NCBI GenBank assembly: GCA_016806645.1
Contig: JACSYO010002128.1
Location: forward strand, 4,093,434 to 4,157,433
DNA length: 64,000 nucleotides
Source of the DNA: Ophiodon elongatus
Taxonomy: Eukaryota; Chordata; Actinopteri; Perciformes; Hexagrammidae
Direction of reading: 5' to 3'
Shown here: in pieces, positions 36,201-46,260 of the stretch
Numbering within the stretch: the first letter of the stretch is position 1
Layout: each line of letters begins with the position of its first letter
Translations under genes and position numbers: made by a program
The notes under the pieces: model-generated
Told to the model about the DNA's origin: nothing
What the model saw: the letters and a program-made list of their open reading frames with translations, nothing else
Databases searched by the model: none

Positions 36201-39200
36201 TGAACCTGACAATCGTCTCTCCTGCCCACACCCCTAACTGGGACCTGGTGAGCGATGTGGTGAACTCCTGCAGCCGCATCTACCGCTCGCCCAAACAGTG
36301 TCGCAATCGCTACGAGAATGTCATCATTCCCAGAGAAGAGGGCAAGGTAATGGAGAGTGAACAGTGAATGCAGTGTCACCCTACTTTTCTGTTTGTTTAA
36401 ACCACGTTGTTTAACTTTTTTTTCAGTTGGTGTATGAGGCAAACCCCAAGAAGAAAACCAAGAGCATATACAAGGTACCCTATCCTGGCCTTGTATTTGA
36501 TAACTGTTTCTTTGCTCTTGAATTCATGGCCTAACTTTTCTTCTTTGTGTCTGTGTACATGCTCAGTCTAAGAACAGCCGTCCTCTAAGGACCTGTCAGA
36601 TCTACACACAGGATGACAATGCCACTCACATCCAGCTCTACAACAGCCGCTTTGAACTCATGAAGATTATTGCCAGCAAGAGGAGCCCACCAATCAAACC
36701 ACTGTAAGTACTGATGGTTTTCTGTTGACAATTAATGCATAAGTTTCATCAAGGAGCTAACTCTAAAGCAGGAGATTTACAACACTGAAAAAAGCCTTTC
36801 ATGACATGCAATCAATTATATATTTTCTATCTGATGAAAAGTGAAATCAAGTTCAGATGGGATCTTTCATATTTAAGTGTATTTCATTTAAACTACTTAC
36901 AGGCTCGGCATGAATCCATTCCAGAAGAATCCCAAACATGCCTCGGTTTTAGCAGAAAGGTGTGTTGTAATGTCACCATTTTTCTACTGTTGACATCCAA
37001 ACCTTGAATCTCAATTGGAAGAACAAAGTATAACAATGTTTTTCTTTTCTTCAGTGGGATAAGCTACGACAAGCCCCTCCCACCCATTCAGGTGGCATCT
37101 CAACGTGCTGAAAGGATTGCCAAGGAGAAAAAGGTGATTGTCGACAATTAGGAGCGCCTGCGTTTCATCACTGTCAGATCTAAGTAGTGCTTGTTTTCAT
37201 CTTTACTGACATGTTTGATTTTGTGCATTGTGTGTGTGTTTGCAGGCCCTAGCAGAGCAGCAGAAGGCTCAGCAGTTGGCCACGGCGCAGCAGGCTGGAG
37301 CTCCCCAGGCCCAGGCTGCCCCCGGCCAGGCACAGACTCCTGTTGCTGGCCTGGCTCAGGCTCAGGTCCCTCAGGCTGCCACAGTGGCCGGGGCTACTGT
37401 GGTGCCTAATGCGGCTGTTCTGGTGAGAATACAAACATCCCACAAATCTAAACTCCTACATCTAACCAATATTATTCTCCGTACAGAGCGATCCAAAACA
37501 GGCCACTTAACCCAGAAGCTAACACACTTACGGTTTGTGTTTTTCAGGCTGGAGCCATAAAGAATGCCACTGTGGGAACAACCCTTCAGGCTGGTACGCT
37601 GACACACATATGGTTCGCATTACAGAGCTGTTGGTGTTCGAATAGTTAATTCATTTCTCTTTTGTTTCTTCCAGCGACTGTAGGGGGGAATGTGATTGTG
37701 AACACAGTTGCTGGAGTTCCTCCAAGTCCCTTCCAAGCCAACAAACGCCTGGCATCTCCAGTCATACCAGGCACCCTGTCTGTGAGTCATGTTCATTTAT
37801 CACTGCTGCTTTGGCTTAACTCAGCCTCCTACTGACTTACTGGAATTCATGACGCAAATAGCGGTTGGATTGTCATGAAGCAGAATGCACACCCACTACA
37901 TCCTGTAGAGAGAATGATCATTACAAGTGTTCCAGCCATTGCTCATTGTGTTGCTGTTTGTGTTGTTGTTGGTCAAGCCTGCTGGTGCAGCTGGAGCCCA
38001 GGTGGTCCATGCACAACAGAGGGCCGTTACGACTGCAGCAGCCCCTGCCGAAGTGGTCGCCATAGCTACGGGTCAGGGTGTTCGAGCCGTTACCCAAGTG
38101 ACAGCATCTGCAGTAGTTTCTACCACTCTGAGCCCGGTGCAGTCGCAGACTCGCCCACTGGTCACTCAGGTCCCAGCAGGTACTTAACTGAACACAGGCT
38201 TTTCTCTAACACGACATCCCTCGAGTACCCATTACTGTCTGACAGATCTGACTTATCTGCTGTCCTCCACCCAGCCACAGGTATGCAGTTGCCACAAGGA
38301 AAGACTCTCACCCCAGCCCACCTGCAGATGCTTCGACAGCAGCACCAACAGCAGCAACAACAGGCTGCTTCCCCACAGATCAAAACTGTAGGCAAACCGC
38401 AGGTACACCACCAGCGTAGTAACACAAAGGTTTTCTCTGTATCTCTGTTGGATAAATCAAACATATTAGTAGCTGTGACTGTACTTAAAATAGATACTCT
38501 AATTGAGGGAATTAGAAAGAATCCACGGGACTTAAAAATATACTAATAATGTTTAAATAATTGTTTTTAAATCTTCTTTTCTTTTGCATTATGTTTTGAA
38601 TGCTTTTAATGGTTTTATGTGAGGCACTTTGAATTGCCTTGTTGAAATGTGCTATACAAATAAACTTGCCTTGCCATACTTTGGTAGAATGATGACAGTA
38701 CTTCAGATTTACCCAATAAACAATACAATGAAACATTGTCAGGGTTATTACAATGAACTTACCTTTAGCTGGTAATCTGTGTGTTTACAGGAGTTGTTGA
38801 AGATGCACAAGCACAAGTTGCAGCTGCAGCAGCAGCAGCAGGTAGCTGCAGCTGTGGCGGCAGCCCAGGGCCAACAGGCTGCAGGGGCCCAGCAGGCCAC
38901 CCAGGTGCAGCCTGCACAGGCTGCCCAAGCCAACCCCCAGCTAGCAGCTGTGGCAGCACCCAGACCTGGAGCCGTGCTGACCGGCACGACTGTGGCCAAC
39001 CTGCAGGTGGCCAGACTGGTAAGAATGTTAAAAAGATCATTTGATTTTACATGAATACATAATTTGTAACACTCGGAAAAAGTTGTGGAAGTAATTGAGA
39101 AAGCTTGCACTTCAGGTCTCCACCATATGAATCAAAAGATAAGTGTTTGTCGAACAATCTACCTACAGATAGGGATGGGATTATATCGGATTTGATCACG

Positions 39201-41386
39201 GATCACGTGAAAAAACATGAACAATAATTTAATTGTGTAGAATTACCATTATCGGGTTATTTGTGAATATTGTTAGGGGTGACTTGAAAAAGATGAGAGA
39301 ACTGAAAAATAATCTGATTTAAATAAACCTTATTTAATAATACTAAAAGAATGTTCACAGAAAAAAAGATATTTCTATCTGTGATGCAATAAAAAATGTC
39401 TGGAAAAGTGATTCCAGAATGTGTGGTGTCATTTTAAGTCCTTTTCTTTCCTCTGTTCATGTCAGTGGTTGAAGTTGTGGCATCATGTTTCCTTTCACAG
39501 ACTCGAGTGCCAACTCAGGGCCAGATCCAGGCCCAGGCAGGACAGACGGCCCAGGTGACCCTCACCAAGCCTCCTGTGGTCTCTGTGCCTGCTGTGGTCT
39601 CCTCAGCTGGCGTCACGACTCTGCCAGTCACAGTAGCAGGCATTAGTGTGGCTATCGGTCAGTCCCAGAAAACAGGTGTGTTAAGTCTTATTGAATCTCT
39701 TTGACAGTGGACATGGTTTCTATGACTTTGACTCGGTTGTTGCTCCTCACGTCCATGTGGGCTTAAAAATTTTTTTATTATGATTTGCTGTTATTATAAT
39801 AATATGCCTGTTCTTGCTCAATCTATGATACACCACTGATTGAGAACATTGTGTTGGACACCCTCTTTGTGACATCCATGCTGCCGTTATCATTATCACA
39901 AATGTCTGTATCCTGACGTTCCAATATGTTGTTCTCTCTCCTCTCTCAGGTGGGCCTGTACTGACGCAGTCATTCCCACAGATGCAAGTCCAGCAGCTGC
40001 TTCAGATGAAGAAGCAGCAGCAGCAGCAGGCGGCGGCGGCGGCCGCAGCCCAGCAGAAAGCAGGACAGACGCAGCAAGGACAGGCCACTGTGCAGCAGAA
40101 GGTAGACACATCACACCATCAGACACTGGACTTTCACATTGGTCTTTTTTCAATTTCTTTTTTCAGCAAGAAATGCAGCATATAAACAGATTTCTATACA
40201 TGTACATGCAGTATTCTTTAGCTGGGTGTGTTTATAGTTAAGTATATTAGTTCAATAGAAATAATAATCTTTTGGGAAGATAAAGAAAACTATCTCTGTT
40301 ATTTCCCTTAGATCGGCACCCAGCAGGTGACAGTGCAGGCAGCCCAGCCGGCCCAGCAGCAGCAGAAGGTGACCTATGCCACCACCACACAACTCCAACC
40401 AGGAATCAAGACCCAGTTCTTTACCACATCCATCTCCCAGGCTCAGAAACCCACTGGAGCCCAACAAATTCAGGTACATTATCAGTGGCAGTCACTACCG
40501 CAAAATAAATATTTGCTGATAAACCGTCGGTTTGTTTGTTTGTTGATATGAGATTTCTTTTGTTGACTTCTCTTATCAGGTGGCTAAGCTCCCACAAATT
40601 GTGCAGCAGCAAACCACCGTGGCCAATATTCCACAAATTGTGTCTTCTCCTCAGCAGGTAAAGTTTTTTTTTTTTTAGGCAGAGCATTGGTCCTGAAGGT
40701 CACCTCTGTATGGCTGATCATTTTACCGCATGGTTTAAACTGTATTGTAGACTTTTTACCTCCTCATACGCTTCACATCTTCAACAAAGGCCTCAGAATA
40801 TTTGTTTAATTAATCATTTTTACTACATGCTGCCTTTTTGTCAAGTGTTATATACTTTTACGTTTTTATAGTTTGATCTAAAAGCTTAAATTATGACAGA
40901 CAGGTTGTTTGTGTAATTCATTTGTACGTTTTTAATTGTTTTTTTTATTAAAAAAGAGCTGTGTCAGCTCTTTCTAAAAGCACCATAAAACCTTTCAATG
41001 TAGTGGAATGGATCACATCAAACCTCGGGAACAGGACAGATACATGTTTTGTTTGTGTGGTTTCTCTTCAGATCCAGGCCCAGACTGTGACTCTGACCCA
41101 GGCGGCCACGTCTGCTACTTCTCAGATGCAGATGATTCCTGCCGGGACGGCGACGGCCCAGGTAGTCCAGCAGAAGATCATCCAGCAGCAGGTGGTGACT
41201 GCAGCCACCTCCCCCCAGATCCAGACGCCTCCTCCCCACAGCCCCGCCCAACAGCCTGCTGCTCCCTCTTCTGCAGAGTCCCCAGTGCAGCAGGCCGCTC
41301 AGACCCAACAGCCCGCTAAGGGTCAGGCTCGCCAGGGTGGCATCAGGGCCAAAACTCCTGCCAAGCCCAGCGGGGGGAGCAACTAG
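16643..41386 (+). CDS. ep400: E1A-binding protein p400, SWR1-class remodeller (53 coding exons, 3130 aa)
   Basis: Large nuclear ATPase of the vertebrate TIP60/p400 complex, which exchanges H2A.Z and H3.3 into chromatin. Domains in order: N-terminal Pro/Ser/Gln region, HSA helix (about 797-870) that binds actin/ARP subunits, split SNF2 ATPase (lobe 1 about 1070-1397, lobe 2 about 1905-2161) around a long insertion expected to hold RUVBL1/2, SANT domain (about 2362-2434), and a Gln/Ala-rich tail. The start MQHGSGSQNMQRQLQRS lines up with human EP400 (MHHGTGPQNVQ...), 36 bases after a clear acceptor. The length is close to the human protein (about 3,100-3,160). The stop is TAG at 41384-41386. 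All 53 exons are phase-compatible. Motifs V and VI of the ATPase are unusual (see the lobe 2 entry). Confidence 0.96.
21606..22237 (+). other. ep400: ep400 HSA domain exons (coding exons 7-9)
   Basis: Exons: 21606-21791, 21917-22057, 22159-22237 (residues 777-911). They encode the HSA domain: RPKSHWDYLLEEMQWMAADF, then FAQERRWKEAAAKKLVRTCA, a basic helix, and EVEFFWSNIEQVVEIKL. In SWR1/EP400 proteins this helix recruits actin and BAF53a and couples to the ATPase. The match is near residue-for-residue with human EP400, so this is one of the most certain parts of the gene. Confidence 0.95.
22416..23924 (+). other. ep400: ep400 acidic linker exons (coding exons 10-14)
   Basis: Exons: 22416-22453, 22537-22591, 22678-22761, 23510-23614, 23734-23924 (to residue 1069). 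A lysine-rich patch (AKKRKSSSS-like) is followed by an acidic stretch (DEESTIEEQEAMEGEADH) and a segment ending DIAEVAAATELILPKGS, which precedes the ATPase in human EP400. The 748 bp intron 22762-23509 is AT-rich with no gene. The donor of the last exon is directly followed by a CA repeat. Confidence 0.87.
23931..23953. repeat. CA microsatellite next to an ep400 splice donor
   Basis: About 11-12 CA units starting six bases after the exon end at 23924, inside a 97 bp intron. CA-rich RNA is a known binding target of hnRNP L, so the tract could influence use of this donor. Confidence 0.9.
24022..26316 (+). other. ep400: ep400 ATPase lobe 1 (coding exons 15-20)
   Basis: Exons: 24022-24199, 24306-24442, 24556-24725, 24954-25128, 25259-25395, 26130-26316 (residues 1070-1397). 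The Walker A segment is ADETGLGKT (K1113); the SNF2 norm is DEMGLGKT and human EP400, as I recall, DEAGLGKT. Motif II is DEVQ (1210-1213) instead of DEAH; human EP400 also has Q there (DEMQ). Motif III reads LLINTPLQN where most SNF2 proteins have TGTPLQN. PFILRRSKRDVEKQLPKKYE is well conserved. The Walker lysine and the DE pair are intact, so nucleotide binding looks possible. Confidence 0.93.
26471..32563 (+). other. ep400: ep400 insertion between ATPase lobes (coding exons 21-28)
   Basis: Exons: 26471-26640, 26774-26961, 27831-28112, 30108-30272, 31225-31377, 31595-31665, 31806-32095, 32361-32563 (residues 1398-1904). A long insertion splitting the ATPase marks the INO80/SWR1 class and in relatives holds the RUVBL1/RUVBL2 ring. 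Conserved islands include RLFQPVQYGTKPEGR, LSQRLVLTSQAQARLPS, GDVVKIAQLANIAG and VTLQFQGNKFTLSPSQLRQL. Several of these exons have tandem alternative splice sites (27830/27833, 30272/30281, 31594/31600). The 2.0 kb intron 28113-30107 and the 0.95 kb intron 30273-31224 carry no gene; the latter has a strong inverted repeat. Confidence 0.88.
30992..31055. repeat. Near-perfect 32-bp-arm inverted repeat (hairpin) in an ep400 intron
   Basis: Left arm 30992-31023 and right arm 31024-31055 are reverse complements at 29 of 32 positions with no spacer. The outer 14 bp (CGGCCGCAGCATGT) is perfect, and the inner part is an alternation of GTAC/ACAT units. In + strand RNA two of the three mismatches become G-U pairs, leaving one real mismatch. 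It lies outside any exon. It could be a foldback element remnant, a cruciform-prone site or a small-RNA hairpin. Confidence 0.85.
33093..34493 (+). other. ep400: ep400 ATPase lobe 2 (coding exons 29-32)
   Basis: Exons: 33093-33262, 33575-33771, 33870-33981, 34203-34493 (residues 1905-2161). Motif IV is present (RVLIFTQMVKMLDILEAF). Where SNF2 proteins have motif V (GGLGIN), this protein reads CSAVGT (residues 1984-1989) within NRCCSAVGTLFDAD. Motif VI (DRxHRIGQ) is EWCDKIGR, with lysine K2016 in place of the second arginine. As I recall, human EP400 keeps GINL and DRIGR. The following DIHIYRLESGNSIEEKLLKN is fully normal, so this is not a frameshift or mis-splice. Confidence 0.92.
34614..35568 (+). 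other. ep400: ep400 post-ATPase exons (coding exons 33-36)
   Basis: Exons: 34614-34688, 34875-35009, 35108-35152, 35415-35568 (residues 2162-2297). The product opens LTPIERYALHYLEYLH and continues through a charged helix (LQQLQKLKDEEEERQ) to FTYTREDAYNMEYVFDAEDG and LWTPPTPPQDDNDIYIDSVM, matching human EP400 closely. The 45-nt exon encodes EYVFDAEDGHTEIMP. Confidence 0.92.
35811..36346 (+). other. ep400: ep400 SANT domain exons (coding exons 37-38)
   Basis: Exons: 35811-36046 and 36173-36346 (residues 2298-2434). The segment from NPEWLISEDWALLQAVKQL to the end of NRYENVIIPREEG forms a Myb/SANT fold, which in EP400 contacts histones and the TIP60 acetyltransferase. Tryptophans at ISEDW and PNWDLVSDVV and the QCRNRYEN helix are all present. 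The first acceptor is a run CAGCAGCAG, allowing one to three alanine codons. Confidence 0.94.
36427..37133 (+). other. ep400: ep400 linker after SANT (coding exons 39-42)
   Basis: Exons: 36427-36474, 36567-36703, 36903-36959, 37055-37133 (residues 2435-2541). The 48-nt first exon (LVYEANPKKKTKSIYK) is in frame on both sides, and the human form I recall joins EEGK directly to SKNNRPLR, so it is a likely cassette exon. The others encode RPLRTCQIYTQDDNATH, SPPIKPLLGMNPFQKNPKHA and YDKPLPPIQVASQRAERIAK, all near-identical to the human protein. Confidence 0.9.
37246..41386 (+). other. ep400: ep400 Gln/Ala-rich C-terminal region (coding exons 43-53)
   Basis: Exons: 37246-37422, 37548-37593, 37675-37781, 37978-38179, 38275-38402, 38791-39018, 39501-39675, 39950-40101, 40312-40473, 40580-40657, 41072-41386 (residues 2542-3130). 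Low-complexity tail with short glutamine runs and an alanine run (KKQQQQQAAAAAAA, about 40006-40050), interrupted by conserved islands: GNVIVNTVAGVP, TGTTVANLQVARL, VTLPVTVAGISVAIGQ-like, AQVVQQKIIQQQVVTAA. The glutamine runs are much shorter than the long human polyQ. The exon at 37978 uses an AAG acceptor. The final residues AKTPAKPSGGSN resemble the human end. Confidence 0.88.
38495..38676 (+). mobile_element. LINE-like 3' tail fragment in an ep400 intron
   Basis: The stretch ending TGTGAGGCACTTTGAATTGC and then AATGTGCTATACAAATAAAC followed by TTGCCTTGCC has the form of the 3' tail shared by truncated L2/CR1-type elements in fish: a stem-forming end followed by a short tandem tail. There is no coding part. 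The call rests on recognition and the limits are approximate. Confidence 0.5.
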
Positions 41387-42170
41387 GAGAAGCACACGAA
41401 TGAAACTGAAATTACCAAGTGTTTTCCTGCAGTACAGATGTGACGGTACTGAAGTTGTGCTGAGGCGTTCTTATGGATCCCACAGCAGCAAATGCCAGAG
41501 ACAGACTTTGCATCACATTGTTCATCACAATAAACCATTACCCCAAACATTTCTAACCCCAACCCCTAACTGATTAAAACTACGTTCAACATAATTATTA
41601 CAGCGCTCATACCGAAACTATTCTGGCATATCAACCACAGCACTGCTGCCCATAAACCCTGTGGGATCCATAATGTTGCTGTACTGAGGCAACATTGATA
41701 CTTCTATTTGTCTGTCATGAAACGTGGAAATTTCTTGACATGACCACAACTTTCCCCTTGACTACTGCCCAAAACATCAAACGACAGACACAACAGTCAC
41801 GCCTTCAAATTATGATTATATTATAACTCGAGATATGAGGCTTATGGGTAATTCTGCATTGGGAAATGAGCTTTCCATTAGAATAAGTGTATTCATAAAT
41901 AGTCCCTTTTATGTCTAATTCCTTTGTTGTCTATAGATACTGAATGGAGAATAATGCACGTTCCTTTAGTCATTTGTTTTTTATTGCAGCAAATACACTG
42001 TAAACATGTACTTTAGTATTTTGTGTTTTCTCATAAATTGTCTTTTTTTATTGATGTCAAGAAAAAAAAACCTGTAAATATCAATGAAAAACATTTGTAC
42101 TTGTAAAGTAGTCGTGTTTTCATTGGGTTTTTTCAGCCTAATTGTAATAAAGTGTTTTGTTTTTATACAC
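41387..42170 (+). terminator. ep400: ep400 3' UTR and poly(A) signal
   Basis: Non-coding sequence after the ep400 stop, becoming AT-rich. AATAAA at 42146-42151, followed by T/GT-rich sequence (AGTGTTTTGTTTTT), is the most likely cleavage signal, giving a 3' UTR of about 780 bases. Confidence 0.65.
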
Positions 42171-43960
42171 AGATTCATCTTTTTTCCTTTCGTTTTTTTT
42201 CATTAAATCCGTTGTAACTACTTGGAAATCTTGTGAATTCTTATAACACATTCCCTGGTTTGTTATATCTTCTGCCACGATCCTGTTTTTTTGCAGCCTA
42301 TGATTTGTAGCTTCAACAGTTGTGCTGGGGACTTTATTTTTTGATTAGTGGTTTTGTAGAAATTGTTTTTCTTTTAGTCATTAATTAAAAGTCCTGCAGG
42401 CAGGCAGGATCTGGACCAGTAGCTTTCAGCTGGGAATAAATAAAAAAAACCGCCTGACAAAACAGTCATCGTCAAAGGCTGCTGTAAAGTAAACGTGATG
42501 TGGCTTGCAGTAGATCTTGCATCTTAAGCATCTTCCCTTTCCACAGTCTGAGTGAGGCAATAGTGACTAGAAAGCCCTCTCAGCAGTGTCTGCTTGGCCT
42601 GGCTGGATGCTGACTCGTTCAGCTACGTCAGCTGAGTAAGTCAGGCACAAGGGCGAAGGAGCTGAGGATCAACCCAGCCTCCCAACACATTGGGAACATT
42701 TGCATTTCAGTCCTTTCCCTTTGCAAACACTTTCTAAATCAGAAAAACACCCGTAAAAAAACGAACATACTAAAAATGGTGTACTTGCTTGAATTAAGAA
42801 AATGATGCAGATGTGTATAGTTCCACAAAGGGGCACTGTTGTATCAGCATCACCTTGCACCCTCTGAGGAAGGCCCACTACCACACTTGAGCTTTCCAGC
42901 TCATTGAAATTTCCCATCTGCTCCTTGGTGCATACCCTGCGTCTACTCTCCACTGGCTCTTGGTGGCCGGTCCACATTCACCACTAAATGAGTGAGACAA
43001 GGGAGGTGAGGTGGAAGAGAGGACCGAGAGATGAGCAGATGGGCGAAGCTGGTTCCTTTGTCCTGGGCGTGACTCCATCCTCGTGATCGACCGCTCTTAT
43101 GTCTATTTAGAAGAACTGTACATTGTAAACGGGAGTTTATTTTATTGCATAATATGAAGTTCAGAAACACGAAGATCTATACTGGCCCATGTATTAATGC
43201 ATGAGAACTGGAGGGGGAAACAGCTGGCAGACTTCAGAGCAGAGGAGCTGTCATGGTGTGGTTAAGGAGAGTAGATGAATCACACCACTTCAGTTGTACA
43301 TCTCGCAAGCTTCACATCTCTCTGAATGTGTGCATTTGATGCAATAAAGCTACAGAGAAACAGGAATAGTAAACACTCCACTTCTCCTTCCACCCACTTT
43401 TTATTCAAATGTCAATGCGTAACTGATAGGGATGAGTGTAGGTGCACCTTTACAACTGTAAACATGCAAACACAGTGTTTCTGCTTTGATTTCAAACACG
43501 AGCTCTGTGATCCGGGAACTGAGAGTGAAGTTTACAGCTGTAAGTTGAGTGTGTAGGAAACCCCCATGGCTGCACTTTGGAATGCTTGTATTTTGACATA
43601 TTTATCTCCATTCAAAACGCCATGCATTAGAAGGGATGCAGGGTAAGCAGAGTGAGGTAAGGGCTGCCGAGGCTGTCAGTCAATCTCATCCTTCTGCTAA
43701 GACACCAGCCTTCTCAGCATGAGAGTGTTTACCTCGGGAGGCTCTTTAAACCCTCTGAACAATATCAAATGTGTGAGCCGGAGATGAGGGCTGCTGTTTC
43801 CCTGTTGTGTGTTTTCCACCATTTGCACCGAGCTGTGAACCAGAGCCCCCTAAGCATGATGGAAAGCAGAGGAGCCATGTGAATGGCAGCCTCTGGAAGC
43901 GAGGGTGATACAATAATTACGTGTGTTGACACGACAACAGTGAAGAGATCAACATGGCGA
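42171..43960. other. Intergenic, no gene seen
   Basis: Start of an 18 kb interval without convincing coding exons on either strand. The short open frames here have no recognisable domains and no consistent splice pattern. No repeat of note was recognised. Confidence 0.5.
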
Positions 43961-44400
43961 GGGCTTTGTTGTTGCCTAAGAGACAAGCAGAGCTGGGGGC
44001 AACAGACGCAGAGGCAAGCTCAGCCCGCCGCGGGTGAGAAAAAAAAGCATCCAGGTACAAAGGAGCCCAGGGAGGTTTGTCTTGTCAGGGCTCAGCCCCG
44101 CTGCACCCTGCCGATGATAAAGGCCAAATCCTCTGTCTATCATTCTCTCCACACTCTCTCATGTCCCGGCCAGGGACTGATCACACAGCCCCGGGGGCTC
44201 CCTGCTAATGATGCTCCTCCAATGATGCTGATGATCACCGCTATTGGAAAAGAAACAGGCCATCTATACTGAAAGGTTGCCATGGCAACCCACTGCGACC
44301 CCTTTAGTGCAAATCACAGAGCCGGAGGAACAATGGTTTATGCAGCACACACTGGCAGTACGGCTTCTCGGTCATGTCTCCGTTCCGTTTCTCTTTAAAT
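43960..44400. promoter_or_regulatory. Candidate regulatory element with a perfect RFX X-box
   Basis: A non-repetitive, GC-balanced block in an otherwise AT-rich desert. GGTTGCCATGGCAACC (44275-44290) is a perfect 16 bp palindrome and a full RFX-family X-box. Nearby are an inverted CCAAT box (CTATTGG, near 44241) and a SOX-type site (AACAATGG, 44329-44336). The open frame 43883-44272 that overlaps it has no features of a gene. Motifs are seen; enhancer activity and target are inferred. Confidence 0.45.
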
Positions 44401-44767
44401 GAATCAATCACACTAAATAATCGGTCGTTTAGCTTGAGGACCAAAATGTGGATTTCATATTTTGGCTGGCAAGCAAGGTGTTTGACAGTGGAATATAGAT
44501 ATATTCCAGTTCATAAAATGGCTACAGCAGCTTTTCAATTATGTTGATATGCTGACTTTCTGATGCATACAAATAAGGATAAAAGGTGAGATGATTTCTA
44601 TGATGCCTCCCCCCTGTATGGAGAATACTTTGTTCTGTTTAGTCATCGCCCCGTGATCCCTAGCCTACTACAAGCGTTGAGACCCCTGAGGCCAATACAG
44701 GACAGGCCTAATATTCTAAATGATGAGTCACGGGTCTGCCGGCGGATTTCACTGAATTGCAGGGGGA

Positions 44768-44796
44768 TGGTGGTGGTGGTGGTGGTGGTGGTGGTG
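44768..44796. repeat. TGG trinucleotide microsatellite
   Basis: About ten TGG units in tandem followed by a G-rich run. The strand is guanine-rich and could form a G-quadruplex. Confidence 0.9.
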
Positions 44797-44990
44797 AGGG
44801 GGGAGTTATGTGCCAACGGTAATTGCTCTGCATGCAAGATGGGGTGAGAGAGCACCGGAGCTGACACGCTCCACTTCCCTCGACATAGTGATAGGAAGTG
44901 TCATTTGGCACTTTGAAAACGTACCACCAAGATCTGCAGTATAAGTCTGCCACTCTGTGCTCCCACCTCCCACTCTTTTTCCATGAATCT

Positions 44991-44999
44991 TTCTCTCTC

Positions 45000-45030
<31 letters not shown>

Positions 45031-45034
45031 GTCT
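44991..45034. repeat. TC microsatellite
   Basis: About 20 TC units, with one G-for-T interruption near 45012. Confidence 0.9.
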
Positions 45035-45854
45035 CCCTGGGCTTCTCTTTCTTCCCAGCTTCCTCTCTGTTTGCTCCTGTCAGCTCACTACGCTCAGCTG
45101 CTCTCATCTTCCATGCAAACGTCTTGTGCTATGACAGTCATGTAAGCGAGTGGCTGTGAACCACAAAGGGAATCTCTGTCTTCTCTCTGAGTCTTGGCGA
45201 CAACCGTATGTGTCGTGTATGTGCTTTGTGAAATATTTAGATACTCCTCACTGAAGCCAGGGAAGATAGTCTCCTAACCTGAATTGCACTCCTGAGTTAT
45301 AGTCTCCTTTCCAGGTGCACGTCAAATTCAGTCATCCACTGTAATTAAGTGTATCCACTATCCTGTTTTGGGGCATAAATCATGATCTCCTCTTCAGCAC
45401 TCATGACGGGTTAAAGCCTTAGGCTGTCAATTCTTGTAATATATTGTGATTTTTAAGAAGAATGACCTGAATTTGGCCAACAGCCACTAATGCTGAGGAA
45501 AAGTAGTCCCCAGTTTTTGTTGAGTGAAATGACCCAGATGTATTTAAGTGGATCTGTGATGAGAGTTGGTCAAATGATCTCATGGCTCAGGAAAGGTGCT
45601 TCAATGCTTTCTTTCTTATCTCCTCCGAGCATCGGGTACACTGGGTCATCCTTTACGAAGGGAAAGAGATAATTAATGATGTAGACCCATGTTATTAACA
45701 TTGCCGTTGCATAATTATGTACCCGTACAGTCAGATTGTCTTGTCTTTTGATTATTTCTATGAATTATTTGTCTCACCTTTCCTTGACCCTATGATGATT
45801 TCCCTCAAGTGGTTTGGAAAGAACATAACACCGAGAGTAAACAGCCACGCAAAT

Positions 45855-46260
45855 GGCTCTGTGAGGCCGCACAGAGGTGCTTTGGGCTAAATGCAAACAT
45901 CAGCATGCTAACATGCTAACATGCTCACAATGAGAACGCTGACATGCTGATGTTTTGCAGGTACAGTATTTTTATCACGTTAACCGTCTCAGTTTAGCTT
46001 GTTAGCATGCTAACATTTGCTCATTAGCACGTAAGATAAGGTACAGCTGAGTTGTCAAGATATTTCACAAAAAAAAAAAACCCAATGTGAACTGATAATG
46101 CCTTTAGAGGAAAGATCAGGGGATGACAAAAGTCCGAAGGATTCATCCTGAATGTGTACACATAATTTCATAGCAATCCATCTGATAGTTGTTGAGATAT
46201 TTTAGTTAAGACGAAAGTGGTGGGCAAACTGACCAAGATACCCAAGATAACCCTGATGAC
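45855..46260 (+). repeat. Dispersed teleost repeat, copy 1 (+ orientation)
   Basis: Begins GGCTCTGTGAGGCCGCACAG and contains CAGCATGCTAACATGCTAAC, TTAGCATGCTAACATTTGCT and, later, TCATAGCAATCCATCTGATA and TTGTTGAGATATTT. I recognise this order of words from a repeat found in very large numbers in percomorph fish. It is non-coding; boundaries are approximate. Confidence 0.7.

Noticed and set aside
16643..41386. SNORA49, which human EP400 hosts in an intron
   Set aside because: I looked for a two-hairpin H/ACA layout with an ACA tail in the introns and found nothing convincing; a covariance-model search would settle it.
43883..44272. A 129-residue + strand open frame
   Set aside because: Sequence is unlike any known protein, has no splice-linked exons, and overlaps the RFX motif block, which is better explained as regulatory.
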